Origin: Russula earlei
Lineage: Eukaryota; Basidiomycota; Agaricomycetes; Russulales; Russulaceae
Length of the DNA stretch: 64,000 nucleotides
Direction: 5' to 3'
Assembly (NCBI GenBank): GCA_025769875.1
Contig: JAGFNK010000241.1
Coordinates: 1 to 64,000 of the forward strand
Positions 44,684-56,473 of the stretch are shown here, one piece after another. The notes beneath the pieces were generated by a model. That model saw only the letters and a list, made by a program, of their open reading frames with translations. It did no database searches and was not told where the DNA came from. The position numbers and the translations under genes were made by a program. Position 1 is the first letter of the stretch. Every line of letters begins with the position of its first letter.

Positions 44684-47574
44684 ATGTCAATGTCAAAGGC
44701 ATACCCACTCCCCATTGACATTTCCCCAACAACTGTCGCAAATACTGCTTCACTAGTCCGAATTGTTGCCTTTCTCTTTATTTCTGGTGCTGCCACATTG
44801 CGTCTCGTCTATTCGCTGTCATCAACTTCGAAAGTATCATACATGAATTGTGAGTCAGTCTTTCCCTTTTCAAGATTATGGCTGACCTGTCCTTCCGCCG
44901 TAGTGACCCATGGTTTAACTAGTATGTTCTTGTTTTGTCTTGAAATCCAGTGCTCATGTCAGGTTAGTCGTGCAACGAGAGTACTCGCGTCCGAGGGTTT
45001 TTATGTACGTTCAACCGAGAATTCATTTGAGTTTTGTTGATTATTGTTCAAACAGGAATTCTGGAACTGGTTTGATCCCACCGCATGGTACCCCTTGGGC
45101 CGCGTAGTTGGCGGTACAATCTATCCTGGTCTCATGGCTACTAGCGGGGTCATCTACAATGTTTTGCATTCCCTTCACCTTCCCGTTGACATCCGTAATA
45201 TCTGCGTACTCCTTGCACCCTGCTTTAGCGCCCTCACAGCCTGGGCAACGTACATGTAATGTGCTATATTCGTTCCTGCCCTCTTCCATTCAATATCTTG
45301 TTACAGGTTCACAAAGGAGATGAAGGATGAGAGTGCCGGTCTTCTAGCCGCCGCCTTCATCGGCATTGTTCCAGGCTACATTTCACGCTCAGTTGCAGGA
45401 TCATATGACAATGAGGCCATTGCTATATTTCTCCTCATGTTCACCTTCTTCCTGTGGATCAAGGCCATGAAACAGGGCAGTGCACTCTATGGCACCCTTA
45501 CGGGCCTTTTCTATTTCTACATGGTTGCGGCTTGGGGTAAGTGGACCTTTCTTCAACATCATTCGAAGCTCAACTTACGAAAACTTCACAGGTGGCTATG
45601 CATTCATCACTAACATGATCCCCTTGCACGCTCTTGCTCTGACTTTAATGGGCCGTTTCACAAATCGCCTCTATGTAGGCTACTCCTCATGGTATGCTAT
45701 CGGCACACTCGCAAGCATGCAGGTACCGTTCGTCGGTTTCCAACCTGTCCGTACTAGCGAACATATGGGCGCCTTAGGTATTCCAGAGCTGGTTTCAAGT
45801 TGACATGTTTATGGACTTCCTTTCAGGTGTCTTTGGCCTTCTGCAGATCGTTGCATTTGTAGAGCTCGTTCGGGCACATGTATCTTCGAAACAGTTCCAA
45901 CAGCTGTTATTCGTTTCGGTGATTGTAGTCGGTATACTCGGGACATTGGTCATTGTCGGTTTAACGTACAAAGGATGGATCGCACCTTGGACGGGTCGTT
46001 TCTACTCTCTGTGGGATACTGGCTACGCTAAAAAGTGGGTGATCTTGAACTCGTTGAGATGTAGCCTTCATCTGTCCCCTCAGGTACATCCCAATTATCG
46101 CCTCCGTGTCCGAGCACCAACCTACTGCATGGCCATCCTTCTTCATGGACCTCCACTTCCTTATATTTCTTTTCCCAGCAGGCGTTGTTCTTTGTTTCAA
46201 AGAACTGCGCGATGAGCACGTGTTTGTGGTTATCTACGCCCTTGTCGCAAGTTACTTTGCCGGCGTGATGGTGCGGCTGATGCTCACGCTCACACCAATC
46301 GTTTGCGTCTCGGCAGCAGTTGCGCTTTCCAGCGTTTTGGACACCTATATTGACCCAGTGGTGCCCGATGCGACGGATGGTGATGCGGATGCAGCGAAGA
46401 AAGACAGGTCTACAACTCCCGCCTCTAGTGCGTCTGTGGTCGAGCTCCTTACTGATATAGTGACGTCGGGTAGCTCCCCTAGCAAAAGGACCAAGCACGC
46501 AAGGCAAGGAATCATTGGACTTGACACACGTGGAGTTGTAATCCTGAACGCGTTGGGGATGTTACTATTTTTCGTTGTGCACTGCACATGGGTAACTTCA
46601 ACTGCGTACTCATCCCCAAGCGTCGTGCTCGCATCCCATATGCCGGATGGACTACACATTATCGACGATTTCCGGGAAGCGTACTACTGGCTTCGCCAGA
46701 ACACACCAAAGGATGCGGTTGTCATGAGTTGGTGGGACTACGGATACCAAATCGCTGGTATGGCAGACCGACCCACCCTCGTCGACAATAACACGTGGAA
46801 CAACAGTAAGTTCTCTGATGTGCACCTCGCTTCCCTTCCGGAAATGATGCCCTCCTGCAGCTCACATCGCAACGGTGGGAAAAGCCATGTCTAGCCCAGA
46901 GGAAGTTGCGTATCCCATCCTACGCAAACATGACGTAGACTACGTGCTGGTGATCTTTGGCGGTCTACTTGGCTATTCTGGTGACGACATCAACAAATTC
47001 CTGTGGATGGTACGCATTGCACAGGGTGTTTGGCCAGATGAAATCCAGGAACCGCGGTACTTCACCCCTCAGGGTGACTATCGCGTTGATGATCAAGCAT
47101 CATCTACCATGAAAAATAGTCTGATGTACAAGATGTCATATTACCGGTGCGCAGGTGACCGTGCCTCTCCTGGGCGCAGTAGTAATAATTTTATCATTTG
47201 CAGCTTCCCGGAGCTATTCGGCGGCGGACAGGCGCAGGACCGCGTGCGTGGACAGGTGATCCCCAATCCGGGACCTACCTTGGATTATCTCGGTAAGCTT
47301 TGACTTGGTTGACCGCACCGTAGTAGTTATCTTGACAAACGCATAGATGAGGCATTCACATCCGAGAACTGGATTGTAAGTTTTCTTGTCGATTATCATA
47401 TAAGAGTACAAAAAGCGTCTGATTTTTCACCGCTCGCGCCATTCTTAGGTCCGCATCTATCAGGTTAAGAAGGAGGACCCGTTAGGCCGAGATTTAAAGG
47501 GTGCCAACGCATTTGATAAAGGCAAGAAACGCAAACGGACGCGCCCTCCTGTTCGTCGACGCTCTCTTGCATAG
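44684..47574 (+). CDS. STT3: oligosaccharyltransferase catalytic subunit Stt3
   Basis: Transfers the lipid-linked oligosaccharide to Asn-X-Ser/Thr in the ER lumen. Start chosen at 44684 ([13 protein letters not shown]), directly before the first membrane helix; stop TAG 47572-47574. About 11 introns of ~50-65 bp. Landmarks in order: first acidic motif [30 protein letters not shown]; second acidic motif in [15 protein letters not shown]; many hydrophobic helices (13 expected in the family); [30 protein letters not shown] of the external loop; an acidic/Ser-rich insert at about 46365-46500 ([15 protein letters not shown]); and the catalytic [10 protein letters not shown] with DNNTWNN. Lumenal C-terminal domain with [13 protein letters not shown], and a strongly basic tail ([15 protein letters not shown]). 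No lesions. Essential gene in yeasts. Confidence 0.96.
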
Positions 47575-48323
47575 ATAGATTCATCTTCACCTCCACTTCC
47601 ACCTAAAATTAAATATTTTTTTGTCTTGTCATTCATTCGTATTTGTTGCGTCGATTACGTAATATATTGCTTGTATGCGTTGACCGCGACAACTGGTTCC
47701 TGAAATCAAACAAAAAGGGAATCTGGAGTTACACGTATATTTCAGACTCAGATGAAATTATCGCAGCAATTGCTTTTCTTAAGGTAAATAGTGGTGTATT
47801 CAAAGGTTAACTAGTTAATTACAACAAATAATAATTGTTCAGGGCTTGAGGTGAATGGGTACGGGACACTCGGATTGAGAGAAATTGTGGTTCTATTATT
47901 GTGAACTAGCGGTGGTGGCATTGGGCAGACTGTTCGGCCTTCGTTTTGCCGTGGGTCAGTTTGTCAGTCAGGAGAGCGCACACGCGAGGGCGATCTGGCT
48001 GTCATGAGGTCACCATGGCCATGCCCGAGTCGTCGTCATCATCACCACTACAGTGACACAGGAGGGGAGGGGAAGGGGGGGCCAGTGGTAGAGGCATTTT
48101 GGAGGAACTGGAGAACGACCACATTTGCGTGTCCCATCGTGGCTTTCATCGTGTAACCCTCCATGACCTGTTCTCATTTATTCTGTTATTTATTCGTTTG
48201 TATAAGTAAAAATCGATATTTAACGCGTGATTGAAGCATCGCTTGGTTTACTTCTTTTGTCAAGGTCACATGATCTATTCAGGTACGAAATGTCAAACAC
48301 TGACCGCGACTTGATCAATTACG
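47575..48323. other. intergenic: STT3 3' region and promoter of next gene
   Basis: No gene seen. It holds the STT3 terminator region (AT-rich, with an AATTAAATATTTTT stretch near 47607-47620), a G-rich tract at 48062-48083 and the upstream region of the HIRIP3-like gene. No transposon fragments recognised. Confidence 0.55.
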
Positions 48324-50095
48324 ATGTCCTCTCCACAGAGTCAGGATCCACTAGCTCCGCCTAACACGGCAAAAATACCCAGCCTCGTCTCTTCCATAGT
48401 CTTGAAAGCTAGGGAGAGCGACTCGCTTACGTGCGTCCTTCACATGGTCGTCTTTCCTCTGGACGAGATCATAATCATGATTGTAATGTGATGCTCAGTT
48501 CCCTAACGCCACGGCTCGTACGCTCAGAGGTCGAAAAGAAAATGGGAATTCCTAGCGGAACACTGGATTCTCCCACATACAAAGCCCTTGTGAAGCGTGC
48601 AATTTCTGATGCTATCGTGTGTCGGCCTCTCCTCTTTCGTCTTATGGTTGCAGATGAGCAGCATACGCGCTGATCACGCATAGAACCTTGGAAAGACCCC
48701 GGAAGTGAATACAAGTTTGGACGGCAAGATGAAAAAGAATGTTTCGAAGCCAGAGGTCGGTGAGCGAAGGCGTTCCAATTCCAAGTCAATCAAGTCAAAG
48801 GTGCACAGGGTAGAGTTTACTCCCCTCTTTTTGATTTACCATCTCCTCCAGGAAACTATCACAGACTCTGAACGGGAGGATGAGCCTAAACTATCTGCCT
48901 TTGGACTCAGAGTCAAATCAGACACGAGGGCAGATATTGGCGAGGTACACGACGCTGGCGTCATACTGTTCTATGACCGTTTTTACTGTCTATGCAGGGG
49001 AAGCTTGTCCGCTCCAACCCGAAAGCATTGTCCTCTAAGGTCGACCCCAAAACAAGCAAGGACACCTCGCAATCTACCAAGGCTGTACGCCTAGAGCCGA
49101 AACGCAAGCCTCCGCCTGCGCAACAGGCACAGGTCGGTAATCGCAATATGCTTTACATTCGCGTCTCTCACGGACCTATATAAACAGAGCGACTTTGATG
49201 CGGAGAATTCTGACATGATGCCAAGGGCTACCTCATCATCGCACCGAATGACAGACAGAGAGGTACACGATGTCACCTTTTCAATTCAACCTGAAGTCTT
49301 GACAGCCTCCCTTTTCAGAAGAGCGACTCGGAGATGTCACTAGTGGATGAACCCCCAAAAAAGAAGGCTCGGGGAAAATCTAAGGCTCATCCTTTCATCT
49401 ACTTTCGTCTCGCCCCAATCTCACGTTACAATTAACTAGAATTCAGAGGCAGAAAAGCCACGAGCGAAATTGAAACGCCCCAAACAAATTTCTCATACCC
49501 TCTCGAAGGATGAAGAAACCATCAAGCGCCTGAAGGTCCCCCTTTTTCGACCTCCGTCGAGCCTATACACCTCTTACTAGCCTAAATTCCCCAGTCCCTC
49601 GTCGTGGCGTGTGGCGTCCGAAAACAGTGGGCACGAGAGCTGGACGGCCTCAACGCTAATGCGCAGATTACATATATCCGCAAAATCCTCCGCGACCTCG
49701 GCATGGTGGGGCGCCTGAGTCTGGAACAAGCCCGAGAGATTCGTGCTCGGCGTGAACTCGCCCAGGAGCTGGGTGCGTGTCTTATGGGGGCAGGGGACTC
49801 AATGTTATTGATCTTTTTGGTCACATAGATGATGTGCAGAAATTTGAGAGGGCTATCGTATCGGGGAAGCCGTTCAAAACTGAGAGCGCAAGCCGACGCG
49901 TGGCCAAGAGTGGCAACAATGCCGATGACGCCTATGACAGCTCAGATTCAGGAAGTAAGATTACATCTGATCATGAGCGGCCCCAGGTGGTAAGTTGCGA
50001 CGTAGTGTTCTCTATTACATTCTGATCCAATTCAGAATAACGCGCGGCGGAGCATTATGGCGTTTCTCCAGGATCAGAGCTCGGACGAGGACTGA
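48324..50095 (+). CDS. HIRIP3-like histone chaperone-type protein
   Basis: Start ATG 48324 (MSSPQSQDPLAPPN), stop TGA 50093-50095, about 9 introns of 47-70 bp. The N-terminus (LTPRLVRSEVEKKMGIPSG ... YKALVKRAISDAI) resembles the DEK-C-like helical domain of HIRIP3. The middle is long, charged and disordered with several Lys/Arg-rich nuclear-localisation-type patches (PPKKKARGKSK, RAKLKRPK). The C-terminal part, IKRLKSLVVACGVRKQWARE ... ILRDLGMVGRLSLEQAREI ... ELDDVQKF, has the layout of the conserved HIRIP3 C-terminus, followed by an acidic end (SSDED). HIRIP3 proteins are reported as nuclear H2A-type histone chaperones. Assignment is by remembered pattern, so moderate confidence; the gene model itself is well supported by regular splice sites. 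Confidence 0.65.
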
Positions 50096-51018
50096 TTCTT
50101 ACCTTTCTTCATCTCCGCTCTTTCGTTGCGAGTACTTTGAGTACATCTCGCCATAGCGTAGCATCCAAGTGTCTCATCTTCAGTTACTTATGGTTACGTG
50201 TGATATCGTTTTTTTTGTGTGATGCCTAAATCTCGCCGAACAGATAGGAAAGGAAATGAGCAAGTTCCATCCATTCCTATGCCACTATCAGCATAACTCG
50301 AAAACCAAGGGACAAGCAACTTGTAGAGTGGATCTCTCAGGGTTTTACAAGCAACTCAGTATAGTGTTTAACCATCCCCACGGGTGCTCAAGCTGGCACA
50401 AGGCTCACAAACAAATCGTCATGCTGGATATGATATGGAAAGCACCGTAGTCGCGTAGGTAAACGAGGATGTCAGGGAAGCAAGATTGTTGCAACGAAGA
50501 TAAATTTGTTGAAGTCATGTCATTGACAAAGGTGTGAGAGTAGAGAGGGTATACGGCTTCCTGCCTGGTTATTGAAATCCGTTTGTACTGTGACAATAGG
50601 GTCATTGACCACTTATTTCTCCTTATTGATGTTTCTCCACCAAATCAGTAAGTAGCAAATAAGTACTTGAATTTCCTCTATTTTCTTCCCCTTAGTTTCC
50701 ATCATGTGATTAGTGTTCGCCACGGGTAACCCTCGGGTAAAAACCCACTGGCAAGGACCCTGACCCGTACCCATTTATACCTGTACCCTGGTGTAAGGGT
50801 ATGGGTTTGCCATGCTATGGGTATGGGTACTCCATGGGTAGGGGTTAGATGTTTTAGTCATATGATTTTGTAGCTGAAACACATTGTACTACTTACTGTT
50901 GTTTTCATGTGACCTTGCACTTGCCATTTTTGGATGTCATTTCAAGTGCGAAATTAAAACTGCTATATCTCAACAGTTTCTCAACAGATTGCCTTGAAAG
51001 TTTGCCAGTAGAACCTTA
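50096..51018. other. 3' flank of gene island; no gene seen
   Basis: Short open frames exist on both strands (for example near 50256-50450) but lack recognisable motifs and splice structure. The region contains the GGGTA-type repeat patch and one half of a direct repeat that brackets the MITE at 51019. The composition shifts from CpG-rich to CpG-poor around 50600. Confidence 0.5.
50725..50850. repeat. ACCC/GGGTA-rich imperfect palindromic patch
   Basis: About 125 bp dominated first by GGTAAA/ACCC units, then by TACCC, then by GGGTATGGGT units, so the two halves are roughly inverted. No coding meaning seen. It can form G-rich/C-rich hairpins. Confidence 0.6.
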
Positions 51019-51561
51019 GGCCCCTTTAACCAACCAAGAATTCTTGAATCTTGAACTTGAACTTGGATTTTGGGATTTTCCAGGAGTGACAGGAGTGACA
51101 GGAGTGATGTAAGTGATATGATGTATATAATACATTAATATGCATTTTTTTATGTTGTCATTTGCATATTCACATATATGGGGTTACACATGATGTGTCA
51201 GCATCAAACTTGTCTGACTCAAGCTCAACATCTGGGTGCTTGCAGCCCCATTTTCACCAGAGCTGCACATACAAAATGTGCACAAAGATGTGCACCCACA
51301 CATTGGTGACACATATTCTGCCTTAATGACATGCTTGCAATACCCCACTTGGAAGGAGTGGAAGGAAGGGTTAGAAAAAATATTTTACATATCACATGTA
51401 AACCCAGCAAATCACACCAAAAAATAACTCATATTTGAAATAGACTCATATTAGTTTATTATGTCACTTACATCACACCTGTCACACCTGTCACTCCTGG
51501 AAAATCCTGAAATCCAAGTTCAAGTTCAAGATTCAAGAATTCTTGGTTGGTAAAAAGGGCC
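51019..51561. mobile_element. Harbinger-derived MITE, 543 bp
   Basis: Ends GGCCCCTTTAACCAACCAAG and the inverse ...TTGGTTGGTAAAAAGGGCC. The inner TIR (AATTCTTGAA, GAACTTGAACTTG, GATTTTCC, GGAGTGAC) closely follows the TIR of the autonomous Harbinger at 13940-17325. The centre (about 51170-51420) has no transposase. Flanks are TTA on the left and TAA on the right rather than an exact TSD. Many CpG positions of the autonomous TIR are TpG/CpA here. Confidence 0.82.
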
Positions 51562-53135
51562 TAATATTCAGTTCTTGAAGTTTTGAATTTTGGGTGCCAA
51601 TCTGCATGCAACATTTTGGACAGCCATATCTCAACTATTTCTCAATGGATTGCCTTGAAACTTGGACATCAGAACCTCATGTACTGTATCTAGAGGCACC
51701 CAAATAATTGGGTTTCATTTCATATTGTGGGGTGCCGACCCCAAGCATGATAAGATTACATTTGCCCTACAGCTGAAAACATGACATGATACAACTATTT
51801 ACAACCGTAGCACACAAGAAGGGCACACTTGAGGTGTTCATAGGAGGTAGCAATTGTGATCACGTGTGAATGTGTGAGGAGCAGTGTGTAAGGAAAGTTG
51901 GGCTTAAGGCATGAGGATATGATGAAGCAGAAGTGGGAGCCTGTTGGGAGATGTGGATCTGGGAAGGTGCAGAAGCAGATGGGAGAGGGTGGGTAAAGCA
52001 GGATGGTCTTGTTCGTATGTGCCAAGATGTCTGAACAAGGCTGTCAGAACAGGTCCACCACATGATTGGAGAGTGTGGGGGACATATACACACATTTGTA
52101 TCTATTGTAGGGCCAGAGCTTGGTCAGCTTGTCCACTCAGGTTGCAGATGAAGAGTTGGGCCATCCATCCATGACTTGGTGGAAGCAGTGGTGGTGGGAC
52201 ATCAAAGGAGGAGGCGAGGGCAATTGAGATGCCAGATGCGAGAAGAACATGTCTGTGAGCGAAGTATGGCATTGTCGAAATGAGCAGGGAAAGTGCCCAC
52301 AGCTTTGTGCTTGAGGTGAGGTTGTGTTCCAAAGTCAGGTCAATGAAGCTAAAGGACATCATGTTCAGTCACATTGGTGCCAGAGAGAGGATATTGGACA
52401 ATGAATTTGATGGCATCTGAATAAACTGCCCCAATGCACATAAAGATAATGTTGGTGGCAGAATTTATGAGTGGAGCAAAGACAAAGTCTGCAGTGAACA
52501 AGACCAGGAGGTATTGATAGACAAGGTGATGATTGATGCATGCAGGAAGAGAGAACAACAGTTCCCATAGCATGTCTTTGTTTTGTTTGTCTGTGGGGGT
52601 AGTCAGGACAAAGTGAGGCGATAGACAAAGACAAAAGTGAGGAGCATGGCTTGCCTCATTTTGAGCCACAGGTGTGGTCGACTCATCTTCCTTGGCATCC
52701 GTCAGACTGGGAGGTGGTGATTGATGATTTGAAAAGTCAAGGTGCAAGAGGAACAGTCATGGTGTGAGCAAAATAGAGACCAAGAAGCAGGTGTCTACAC
52801 CATCAGAATGTGAGGTATAGAGCGAGTCTGACTGAGAGAGAATAAATCGAAATGATGACATGAGGTGTGCATTGGGGCAGTGACTGCGATTGTGCATGAA
52901 TGGGCAAGGTGAGGCAAAGCAATGGTGGGCTGCAAGCCCTCATGTACAGTGGCGGAGAAAGATGACAAACAATTGAGGGGTGGCTTGGTAGGTCAGAGCA
53001 GTGTGGTGAGTGAGATGGGCAGGACTGGAGGTGGTGGGTAAATCAGGGAGTTGGAGATTGAGATGTTTCATTTTGGTCACAGCATACCCAAAGAGGGAAT
53101 TTTCAACACACCCATCACCGACACCCATCACCACC
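51562..53135. other. unassigned repeat-like sequence
   Basis: No gene identified. On the minus strand 52349-52747 is an open 132-codon frame with hydrophobic stretches (INHHLVYQYLLVLFTADFVF, NSATNIIFMCIGAVYSDAI) suggesting two membrane segments, but no family is recognised. A ~80 bp segment at 52873-52956 resembles 62263-62350. It may be the 5' flank or arm of the transposase element at 53136. Confidence 0.4.
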
Positions 53136-54328
53136 ATGGCTAAAGGCAAAGCAATCTCAGAAGAAGTGCAATGGATCATCATTTGTCTCAGTACAAACAT
53201 GTTGGCAGAGGATATCTCCATGTATACAGATGTAAGTGTGCAAAAAGTGAAAGGGATCATTGCCAACTTCAAGTGCACTGGTGGTGTTGAACTTTCCCAC
53301 CACTTGAAACCTCAACTCCATCAGTCACTTTGTGACCATAATGTCAAGGTATATGGCACAAAATCTGTACTAGCAGGCATTTTTATTAAAATTGGACCCA
53401 TACAGCACCTGCTCAGAACTCTGAATAGCATGCCAGATACCTATCTTGATGAGTTGTGTTTGGAACTGTTACAGACATGTGAGGTGTTGGTATCACTGTC
53501 AATGATATGGAGGACACTTATCAAGGCTGGCTATAGTATGAAGAAGGTACACACTTTTCATTATGTACATTTCAAGCTTCTGATACATGATGGACAGCTC
53601 TCACACACTGCACTTGAGTGTAGTGAAGAAAAGCAGGCTGCATTGGGTGCACATATTGGAACCTATCTTCCAAATCAGCTTGTCTTTGTGGATGAGAGTT
53701 CTGTTGGTTGCTGAACAACATACTGTGGACAAGCTTGGGCTATTTGTGGCAGGAAAGCATCACGCAAGGCATTTTTCTGTCAAGGATGACAGTGAGTGAC
53801 ATGCTATCCATACCTGCCATGTAACTCATTATTCTCATGTGCCAGATATTCTGTCCTTCCTGTGTTATCTCTCAATGATAGTATTATTCACTGTGACATC
53901 ATTGAAGGCTCTTTCAACACTGAGCTTTTTTCCACATTCATCAATTGCCTCTTGGACAATATGGAGCCATTTCCAGCCCCCAATTCAGTCATTGTTATGG
54001 ACAATTGTCAAATTCACAAGCACCCTTCCATTTTGGAGCTGATTGAATCTTGGTAGATTATATTCACATCTATTGACAACTGTTGACACTCCTGTTCATA
54101 TTTAGGAGTATGTGTGTTAGATTTCTGCTGCCCTACTCCCCTGATTATAACCCAATTGAGCTGGCATTTTCTGCAATGAAGTACCCCCTTCGCCGTAATG
54201 GAGAATATGTTCATTTTGCAATGGTGGAGCCGTCATACACCAAAATTGCCTGCATCCTTCTCCAAGCACTATATCAGATCACATCACAAGATGTGTTTGG
54301 ATGGTACAGGCATTGTGGATACATATAA
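53136..54328 (+). pseudogene. Tc1/mariner-type (DDE_3) transposase, intron-bearing
   Basis: Start MAKGKAISEEVQWI at 53136. An N-terminal helix-turn-helix (LAEDISMYTDVSVQKVKGII). Introns of about 50-60 bp are recognisable by comparison with the copy at 56474: after DHNVK (GTATAT...CAG), after SMKK (GTACAC...CAG) and before the FLLPYSPD segment (GTAGAT...TAG). The catalytic acids are present: Asp in LVFVDESSV, Asp in SVIVMDNCQIHK, Glu in PYSPDYNPIELAF. A TGA replaces a CGA Arg just after VDESSVG (about 53712), and another stop and frame change lie near 53790, so it is decayed. Element ends were not found: LTR-F inserted across the stop codon, and the right flank resumes at 60506. Confidence 0.8.
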
Positions 54329-54650
54329 TTATGTTGAAGCAGATGGGCGCAGGTTATGATAACAACGATAAGATCCTTAAGATCTATCACAAGATATTTC
54401 AGTATTGTGTAAGACAAGACTATAATTCAGTAATACCTATCACAAGATATCTACAACGCGTGATTAGATGTGAGAGATAAGATAGGAAACAGTAAGTACT
54501 CACTTCAGTATTGTGTAAGACAAGACTGAAGCGATCTAGCTAATTGAGTGCCTCTTAAATATGCAAAAGTGTCTCTAAGCAAAGTAATCATAACTACCAA
54601 CTTGTATCATAAAGGATCAGTCATTAGTAGCTACTGATTGTCATCAATTA

Positions 54651-56410
54651 TTGCTGTTTTCAGCACACTTGGCAGGAGTTTGAATTCCACCCAAATTGGT
54701 GCAGAAAACCCTCTCAAACGTGTGGGGTAAATATCTCCCTCAAAACAGCTTCAATTCACATAAAACTTATTGTCCCTGAATTGCCTGAATGAGGGCTAGG
54801 CAGCCCCATTGTTTTATGAGATTTGAGTGAGAATTGGTGGAGCTGGACTCAAGCCACCTCCACATGTGTATTAGATGAATTACAACTCAAAATCGCGGTC
54901 TATATCTATTATTTTCCCTCATGTTGTACCCATGGGCTGTCTTGAGGCAGCCCCATAGTGTTTTTGACTCAAGCATTGTGGTGTGCAACATCGTTTCCCT
55001 CATATCGTGTGACAGTAGCACAGTCATGTGCCGGGAAGGAGCCCCCCCAGGAAGTGCACACCTGAGCCCATGGGGTGGTGAAGTGTGTCCAAGAATGTAG
55101 AATGACTTCATAAGACTGAAGCTCCAAAGAGGAGGAGCACCTAGCAGGAACACGAGAACGCATTTGTTCATTTGACTGCACTCAGGTTCACACAGATGAT
55201 AAGGGAACAACAGGGCAACTTTATTCAAGATGGTAGCAGATACAGGTGGGAACTAAGGCTAAGGACAGGAAAAGCACAAAAGACAGGCATATGAAAGGAA
55301 ATCTAGACATGAGAAGGGGACTGAAGCTGGACAATGTGAGGTATCGAGTCGTGGTCTCCAGTGGCTGTGGTAGTGGCGTGTGGCGATTTGTGAAGGATGG
55401 CCGAGGCCAGGTGTGGTGATGAGGGGTGTGGTCAAGTCGTGACATGAGGAGGGGGAGACAATGCAAAGGAGAGGCTGGAGGGGGGATAGGGAGAGTGCTG
55501 GTGGGTGGTCCCTTGGGTGCTGATGGCGCTGCCAAACATGATTGCAGGTGGGACAATTGGAGAACTTGGATGGCAGATGCGAGGTAGAGGAGCGAGGGGG
55601 TGTGGAAGTAGAAAGGGAGAGGGAAGATGGTGGCAGGCTGGGAAATGGACACATAGGCGGCATGCAGATCTCTGACTAACAAAAGGAGAGTCTAGTAAAA
55701 AAGGGGAGAAAAGCATACTGAAATGTACAGTAGCAATATTGTCCGATGGCAACAAAGACGGCGGCGTGGTATGGGGCTCTTTGGCTGTGTGTTGGGACTT
55801 GTTGGTGCATGGTGAAGGTGGGGGCGTTGAGGGCGAAGGGCATGCAGTGGTTGATGGGGGCGAGGGTGGCGTGCTGGCAGCAACGATGATGATGATGTGA
55901 GGACGAAGAGGAGATGGCACGAAAGGAATACACACATATGTACTCTTGTAAGCCATTCATGGCCAGCCATATAGCTTTGTGGGTGAGTCAACATCAAGGC
56001 CGTGCGCCTTTGCGACAATTTTGCATGTCTTGTGGTCTGTGCGTGTGTGCTGTAGTGAGTTCCCAGGCTTCTGCATTTACATAGGCATAGGACTCTTCCT
56101 CCCCATCCTCATCAATAGCAGGAAGGGATGTCTTGGAAGCCTGAGCTTGTGGTTGTGATCACTTTGGTCAAGTGGGAGTGCCTGAGCTGTCATTTTCATT
56201 TCCACCAGTTTTTTTTCAGGCAGCCTTCCTTTGGCCAGTAGTACGTGTTGGTGCAGGCCAGCACGTTGCTTTGAGCCCATGAGGGTTTAGGGGGTTGAAA
56301 TGGAGGGGTAGAGTAAGGTATGGTGAGCAGCTCTGGGAAGGGAAGAATGCCCTGTTGTCATCCTGGAGTAGGAGTGGACAGGTGGACAGTTGATGAATAA
56401 GCCACACGAC
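54651..56410 (+). repeat. TIR element 2, left arm (~1.75 kb)
   Basis: Reverse complement of 58540-60305 with scattered substitutions. The outer ~345 bp are shared with TIR element 1. The inner part (55190-56405) holds an inverted copy of the captured transcription-unit-like sequence. Confidence 0.9.
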
Positions 56411-56473
56411 TCTTTATGCACTCACTTTACGCTTTCTTTACATCACTTTTCATCAGCACACTCAACTAAACAT

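Noticed and set aside
50256..50450. 64-codon plus-strand ORF after the HIRIP3-like gene
   Set aside because: No motif, no splice context, and an overlapping minus-strand ORF of equal length; it looks like chance.
50725..50850. Possible internal telomere repeat
   Set aside because: Units are irregular and appear in both orientations within 125 bp, and do not match the TTAGGG array typical of most fungi.
55221..56018. Minus-strand Pro/Ser/His-rich ORFs as independent genes
   Set aside because: They are mirrored in the right arm (58939-59697) as part of the inverted repeat and differ by stops, so they were described as one captured unit rather than as separate genes.
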